NCBI GenBank assembly: GCA_028281865.1
Contig: JANQJB010000017.1
Location: 22,502-86,501, forward strand
From: Marinagarivorans sp.
Lineage (GTDB): Bacteria > Pseudomonadota > Gammaproteobacteria > Pseudomonadales > Cellvibrionaceae
Length of the DNA stretch: 64,000 nt
Direction of reading: 5' to 3'
Of this stretch, positions 58,431 to 64,000 are shown piece after piece. The number at the start of each line of letters is the position of its first letter. Positions within the stretch are counted from its first letter, which is position 1. Made by a program: the position numbers and the translations under genes. The notes under the pieces are model-generated. The model was not told the DNA's origin. It saw only the letters and a program-made list of their open reading frames with translations, and did no database searches.

Positions 58431-59483
<1,053 letters not shown>

Positions 59484-59495
59484 GGCGTAATATTC

Positions 59496-60827
59496 ATGAG
59501 AGTATCAATTTTTGGAACAGGTTATGTTGGCTTGGTGACTGGCTCATGTCTTTCCTATTCGGGGCACGACGTATTATGTGTCGATGTAGACGAAGCAAAA
59601 GTCCAACGCTTGCGCCAAGGTGAAATTCCGATTTACGAGCCGGGATTGGAGAACATTGTAAGAGAGAGCACTGCTCAAGACCGCTTGCGTTTTACCACAG
59701 ATGCAAAAGAAGCGGTCGACCATGCAGAAATTATATTTATTGCTGTTGGTACACCGCCAGATGAAGATGGTGCGGCGGACTTACGTTACGTGCTGCAGGT
59801 GGCTGAGTCGGTCGGAACCTACATTCAGGACTATCGCCTCGTTATTAATAAGTCGACTGTGCCTGTCGGAAGTGCGGATAAGGTGCGTGATAAAATCGCG
59901 CAGACTTTAAAGGCTCGCGGCGCTGAAATTTCTTACGACGTAGCGTCGAATCCAGAATTTTTGAAAGAGGGTGCAGCGGTTAATGACTTTCAGAAGCCCG
60001 ACCGTATTGTCGTAGGCACCGACTCGGCAAAAGTTGAAGAATTAATGCGTGAACTTTACGCACCGTTTAACCGCAACCACGATAAATTGATGTTTATGGA
60101 TGTGCGCTCAGCGGAGTTAACTAAGTACGCCGCTAATGCGATGCTAGCAACGAAAATCAGTTTTATGAATGAAATGTCGCGCATCGCAGAATCGCTTGGC
60201 GCAGATGTCGAATTAGTTCGCCGCGGAATTGGTTCGGATCCGCGTATCGGCTACCAATTTATTTATCCCGGCTGCGGTTACGGTGGATCGTGTTTTCCAA
60301 AAGATGTGAAAGCACTGGTGCGGACTGCTGACGAAATTGGTGTTGAAGCTGCTATTTTGAAATCCGTCGAGGAAGTCAACGATACACAAAAAGAAGTACT
60401 GATCAAAAAAGTCGAACAGCATTTTGGCGATGTGAATGGAAAAACATTTGCCTTGTGGGGGCTTGCGTTTAAACCCAATACTGATGATATGCGTGAGGCG
60501 CCAAGCCGCGTGCTAATGGAAGCGCTTTGGTCAAAAGGTGCAAAATTTCAAGCTTTTGATCCAGAAGCTAAAGAAGAAGTCGAGCGTATTTATGGTACTC
60601 GCGAAGATTTGAAATTAGTTGATGCACCGTACGAAGCTTTACAGGGTGCAGATGCCTTGGTCGTTTGCACTGAGTGGACTGTGTTCCGTTCGCCCGATTG
60701 GGACAAGGTTAAATCGCTGCTTTCTGAAGCCGTAATTTTTGATGGGCGCAATTTGTATGATCCCGCAGTTCTCTCGAAGCGTGGAATTTCATACTACAGC
60801 ATCGGGCGTAAACCCCTACTCAATTAA
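59496..60827 (+). CDS. ugd: UDP-glucose 6-dehydrogenase
   Basis: This 443-residue enzyme oxidises UDP-glucose twice with NAD to UDP-glucuronate for exopolysaccharide or lipid A modification. The NAD-binding start ([25 protein letters not shown]), VGTPPDEDG and the catalytic cysteine C266 in [18 protein letters not shown] are present. [12 protein letters not shown] is the C-terminal UDP-binding segment. It starts 12 bp after pheS and ends 60 bp before pheT, so it is placed inside the pheST transcription unit. That position is unusual, since pheS and pheT are normally contiguous. Confidence 0.96.
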   Translation: MRVSIFGTGYVGLVTGSCLSYSGHDVLCVDVDEAKVQRLRQGEIPIYEPGLENIVRESTAQDRLRFTTDAKEAVDHAEIIFIAVGTPPDEDGAADLRYVLQVAESVGTYIQDYRLVINKSTVPVGSADKVRDKIAQTLKARGAEISYDVASNPEFLKEGAAVNDFQKPDRIVVGTDSAKVEELMRELYAPFNRNHDKLMFMDVRSAELTKYAANAMLATKISFMNEMSRIAESLGADVELVRRGIGSDPRIGYQFIYPGCGYGGSCFPKDVKALVRTADEIGVEAAILKSVEEVNDTQKEVLIKKVEQHFGDVNGKTFALWGLAFKPNTDDMREAPSRVLMEALWSKGAKFQAFDPEAKEEVERIYGTREDLKLVDAPYEALQGADALVVCTEWTVFRSPDWDKVKSLLSEAVIFDGRNLYDPAVLSKRGISYYSIGRKPLLN

Positions 60828-60887
60828 CAATGATGCCAATTAAAAAAAATATTAATGTTTTGGATCGGATGAAACAAAAATAGCTAT

Positions 60888-63278
60888 ATGAAATTAAGTG
60901 AAGCATGGTTAAGGGAATGGGTTAATCCCGCAATTGATTTAGACGAATTGGTCGCAAAAGTGACCATGGCAGGCTTAGAGGTTGACGCCGTTGAACCTGT
61001 GGCTGGCGATTTTTCACACGTTGTTGTTGGTGAAATAGTTTCTATTGAGCAACACCCCGACGCCGATAAACTCCGGGTTTGCCAGGTTCGCGGAGCCCCT
61101 GAGGGCAAACGGCAAGTTGTTTGTGGTGCGCCCAATGCACGTGTTGGAATTAAAGTTCCTTTTGCGCTTGTCGGTGCCAAACTCCCGGGTGGTTTAGAAA
61201 TAAAACAAGCAAAATTACGCGGTGTCGAATCCTCTGGCATGCTCTGCGGCCAAGATGAATTGCATGCAGGTGATGACAAATCGGGATTGTGGGAACTTCC
61301 TCTAGATGCGCCTGTTGGGCAAGATTTACGCGATTTTCTCAAGCTTGGTGATCATGTTATCGAAATTGATTTGACCCCCAACCGCAGCGACTGTTTGAGT
61401 ATCGCAGGAATTGCGCGTGAAGTGGCTGTTTTGACTGATTCGTCTTTATCGATTCCTGATATTAATTCTTCACCGCCGGCACATGACGAAAAAATCGATG
61501 TGATACTAGATGCTGGTGAAGCTTGCCCCCGCTATGTTGGGCGTGTCATCAATAACGTTGATGTCTCAAAAACCACTCCATTGTGGATGCAGGAAAAACT
61601 GCGCCGCTGTGGGGTGCGTCCAATTGACCCGGTGGTAGATGTGACGAACTATGTGCTGCTGGAACTTGGTCAACCGATGCATGCATTTGATAAAGCCAAA
61701 CTAAACGGTAACATTTGTGTTCGCTTCGCGCAGAGTCATGAAAAACTGTTACTGTTGAATGATCAGGAAGTTGAATTGAATGACAACACCTTAGTTATTG
61801 CTGATGAGGCTGGTCCGGTAGCGATGGCAGGAATAATGGGTGGCGCTCAATCGGCAGTATCTGGCGACACCAAAGATATATTTTTAGAAGCGGCTTTTTT
61901 CTCGCCCGTTGCGATCGCAGGTAAAGCGCGTTCCTACGGTCTACATACGGATTCTTCTCATCGTTTTGAGCGTGGCGTCGATTATAATCTGCCGCAAAAA
62001 GCTATTGAGCGTGCCTCGGAATTATTGCTGGAAATTGTTGGTGGCGACCTAGGTCCGGTTTCTGAGGTGGTAATACCTGAGGCTCTGCCCAGCATTAAAA
62101 AAGTAACATTGAAAAAGTCGCGCCTAAATTCTATTTTAGGTTTTGAATTCGATGCATCATTAATCGAATCAATTTTGACTCGATTGGGCTTAAATTTAAT
62201 TTCGAGTAACGACTCCGAGTGGGTTTTCGATGTCCCTTCGTATCGCTTTGACATTGCTATTGATGCAGATTTGATAGAAGAGATTGCGCGCATTTATGGC
62301 TACGACCGCTTGCCGACAAATATTTCAAAAAGTGCGATAGATTTATCCGTTCAAAGCGAAAATAAGCTAGTCAAAACTTCGCTTGTTAGACATTTAACAT
62401 CACGCGGCTTTAATGAAGTTATTGTCTACAGTTTTATTGATCCTGATTGGCATCAACTTTTTTATGGTGACGAACCCGCGGTTGTCCTGAAAAACCCAAT
62501 CAGCCGCGAGCTTGGCACTATGCGTCGTTCAATTGTACCGGGTTTAGTGCACACGCTAAAAACGAACCTGAACCGACAGAATGATCGCATTAGAATATTT
62601 GAAACTGGGCTGACATTTTCTCCCTCGGCGAATGCGGGTTACTTGCAACAGAAATCTATTGCCGCGCTGATATACGGTCCTCAATGTTCGCAAAATTGGT
62701 GCGAAACAAAATCGGAAATTGATTTCTATGATTTAAAAGGGGAAGTTGAGGCGTTATTTGAATTAACCGGTAACGCGGCTCAATTTAAATTTGTTAAACC
62801 CAGTAGGCCACCGGCTTTTTTGCACCCTGGACAAACAGCAGAAATTAAATTGGCGGATGAAAATCTAGGTTATTTGGGAGCTTTGCACCCGCTTTTAGTG
62901 AAAAAGCTGAGCTTAACCAAAATACCTTTCGTTTTTGAAATGCAATTGGATAAGCTACTTCGAGCGACAAAGGCTCCCTTATACACTCCTATTTCGAAGT
63001 TTCCCTCTGTGACACGCGATTTAGCTATTTTGATTGATAGAGAAATAGAGTTCGCAGAGGTCGAGCAAGTGGTGCGAGACGCTTCTGGTCAAAATCTTAA
63101 GTCCGTTGCAGTTTTTGACCAATATATGGGGCAGGGGATTCCCGACTCGAAAAAAAGCGTTGCTTTTAACTTGACGTTTCAAGATAACTCGCGCACGCTT
63201 AACGATGACGAAATCCTCGAAGCGATGAACGCCATCATTTCCAGGCTTGAACAGCAATTCGAAGCAAAATTGAGGTAA
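60888..63278 (+). CDS. pheT: Phenylalanyl-tRNA synthetase beta subunit
   Basis: This 796-residue subunit pairs with PheS in an alpha2beta2 enzyme. Domains in order are the EMAP-like tRNA-binding domain (about 40-150, HPDADKLRVCQVRG), B3/B4 editing domain (about 210-385, VTNYVLLELGQPMHAFD), B5 (about 405-475), the catalytic-like core (about 485-690) and the C-terminal FDX-ACB anticodon-binding domain (about 705-796, SKFPSVTRDLAILIDREIEFAEVE). ihfA starts seven bases after its stop codon. Confidence 0.97.
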   Translation: MKLSEAWLREWVNPAIDLDELVAKVTMAGLEVDAVEPVAGDFSHVVVGEIVSIEQHPDADKLRVCQVRGAPEGKRQVVCGAPNARVGIKVPFALVGAKLPGGLEIKQAKLRGVESSGMLCGQDELHAGDDKSGLWELPLDAPVGQDLRDFLKLGDHVIEIDLTPNRSDCLSIAGIAREVAVLTDSSLSIPDINSSPPAHDEKIDVILDAGEACPRYVGRVINNVDVSKTTPLWMQEKLRRCGVRPIDPVVDVTNYVLLELGQPMHAFDKAKLNGNICVRFAQSHEKLLLLNDQEVELNDNTLVIADEAGPVAMAGIMGGAQSAVSGDTKDIFLEAAFFSPVAIAGKARSYGLHTDSSHRFERGVDYNLPQKAIERASELLLEIVGGDLGPVSEVVIPEALPSIKKVTLKKSRLNSILGFEFDASLIESILTRLGLNLISSNDSEWVFDVPSYRFDIAIDADLIEEIARIYGYDRLPTNISKSAIDLSVQSENKLVKTSLVRHLTSRGFNEVIVYSFIDPDWHQLFYGDEPAVVLKNPISRELGTMRRSIVPGLVHTLKTNLNRQNDRIRIFETGLTFSPSANAGYLQQKSIAALIYGPQCSQNWCETKSEIDFYDLKGEVEALFELTGNAAQFKFVKPSRPPAFLHPGQTAEIKLADENLGYLGALHPLLVKKLSLTKIPFVFEMQLDKLLRATKAPLYTPISKFPSVTRDLAILIDREIEFAEVEQVVRDASGQNLKSVAVFDQYMGQGIPDSKKSVAFNLTFQDNSRTLNDDEILEAMNAIISRLEQQFEAKLR

Positions 63279-63284
63279 TCAGTT

Positions 63285-63605
63285 TTGGACCAAAATGATT
63301 CAGATTCAATAACGAAAGCAGATTTGTCTGAAAAATTACATGTTGATTTGGGCTTTAGTAAGCGAGAAGCTCGTGATTTGGTCGAGGGAATGTTCTCGGA
63401 AATTAGCGAGGCCTTGGTTGCCAATGAGCCGGTAAAACTCTCGGGTTTCGGTAATTTTGATTTGCGCGATAAGGCTGAGCGCCCTGGAAGGAATCCGAAA
63501 ACAGGTGAGGAAATCCCGATTTCTGCGCGGCGTGTTGTGACATTTAAGCCTGGTCAGAAACTGCGTGCGCGAGTAGAGGCCTATGCAGGATCGAGAAAGG
63601 AATAG
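63285..63605 (+). CDS. ihfA: Integration host factor subunit alpha
   Basis: This 106-residue DNA-bending protein has the IHF/HU fold with [27 protein letters not shown], the DNA-minor-groove arm with the intercalating proline, and [18 protein letters not shown] ending [19 protein letters not shown]. The start is TTG at 63285, nine bases after GAGG; it adds a short acidic N-terminus to the usual LTKADLSE. The order pheT-ihfA is conserved. The merR gene overlaps its end by 23 bases. Confidence 0.95.
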   Translation: MDQNDSDSITKADLSEKLHVDLGFSKREARDLVEGMFSEISEALVANEPVKLSGFGNFDLRDKAERPGRNPKTGEEIPISARRVVTFKPGQKLRARVEAYAGSRKE

Positions 63606-63960
63606 AGATTTTTGGGAAGTACCCGAGCGGCGCTATTTCACGATTGGAGAAGTAGCAAAAATCTGCGATTTGAAGCCTCACGTGTTGCGTTACTGGGAGC
63701 AGGAATTCACTCAATTGCGCCCGGAAAAGAAAAAAGGTAATCGGCGCCGCTATAATCAAAAAGACTTGGCTTTGGTAAAGCATATCAAGGAGCTCCTGCA
63801 CGATAAGGAGTTTACGATTTCTGGAGCAAAACAACAGCTATCAACATCCGGTTTGCCAAAGGGTTCGCAAGCACAATCGAGCGAAAAGACCGAAGATAAG
63901 AGCCTACTAATTCATTCTATAATCAATGACTTAGAAGATGTTCTAGAGATCTTAGATTAA
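63583..63960 (+). CDS. MerR-family transcriptional regulator
   Basis: This 125-residue protein starts at ATG 63583, inside the end of ihfA (23-base overlap, GAGG RBS within ihfA). The MerR winged HTH is clear: [55 protein letters not shown]. It lacks the metal-binding cysteines of MerR and the effector domain is very short; it ends at 63960. A short MerR protein follows ihfA in most gammaproteobacteria, but its target is unknown. Confidence 0.92.
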   Translation: MQDRERNRDFWEVPERRYFTIGEVAKICDLKPHVLRYWEQEFTQLRPEKKKGNRRRYNQKDLALVKHIKELLHDKEFTISGAKQQLSTSGLPKGSQAQSSEKTEDKSLLIHSIINDLEDVLEILD

Positions 63961-64000
63961 ACAACAAAGCGCTTGCAATCGAACCCCGAATCAGTAAGAT

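Overview
The window is a contiguous piece of a gammaproteobacterial chromosome. The gene order recalls pseudomonads and the marine Cellvibrio/Saccharophagus/Teredinibacter group. Three blocks, remembered from family knowledge and not searched, support this: tRNA-Leu-tig-clpP-clpX-lon-hupB-ppiD (16.9-26.2 kb); slt-uup and topA-small ORFs-sulA-lexA-psrA-nagZ-hpt-mtnP (38.5-54.6 kb); and thrS-infC-rpmI-rplT-pheS-pheT-ihfA-merR (54.8-64 kb). Moderate GC, AT-rich intergenic DNA and many c-di-GMP, lipid and envelope genes fit a free-living, probably marine, heterotroph. I see no prophage, transposase, integron, CRISPR array or rRNA.

Layout. 0-10.5 kb: acetyltransferase tail, a small secreted protein, a crotonase-family enzyme, a large M16C zinc peptidase, a diguanylate cyclase, arginine decarboxylase, a ribosome-hibernation protein and a GlxA-type AraC regulator. 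10.6-16.7 kb: fatty-acid metabolism (FabY-type ketoacyl synthase, XRE-cupin regulator, fadB-fadA). 16.9-27 kb: tRNA-Leu(UAG) and the protein-quality-control block, with a sigma-32-like promoter before lon, ending in ppiD convergent with murI. 27-32.4 kb: a TetR-controlled envelope operon (MMPL/RND transporter, LolA-like periplasmic protein, TetR, beta-barrel) whose promoter carries two operator palindromes exactly 30 bp apart. 32.5-38.5 kb: a divergent PP2C phosphatase/FHA pair, a DUF5610-like protein, a small glutaredoxin-like protein, a Rieske-metallo-beta-lactamase protein that aligns along its length with animal CMP-Neu5Ac hydroxylase (CMAH), and a CheZ-like protein. 38.6-54.6 kb: lytic transglycosylase, Uup, topoisomerase I, an SOS-controlled lexA-sulA pair, the fatty-acid sensor psrA, NagZ, an MscS channel and a purine/methylthio salvage pair. 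54.8-64 kb: the thrS-to-merR translation operon, with ugd inserted between pheS and pheT.

The most interesting signals are: (1) a thrS leader hairpin whose 7-nt loop copies a tRNA-Thr(GGU) anticodon loop, with a second hairpin upstream as in the E. coli ThrRS operator; (2) the bacterial CMAH homologue with an added C-terminal CxxC module; (3) ugd splitting pheST; (4) the TetR-operated lipid-export-like operon; (5) non-standard starts (ATT for infC, no canonical full-length start for murI); (6) a CheZ-like DxxxQ protein outside any chemotaxis cluster; (7) a structured GC-richer noncoding block after psrA.
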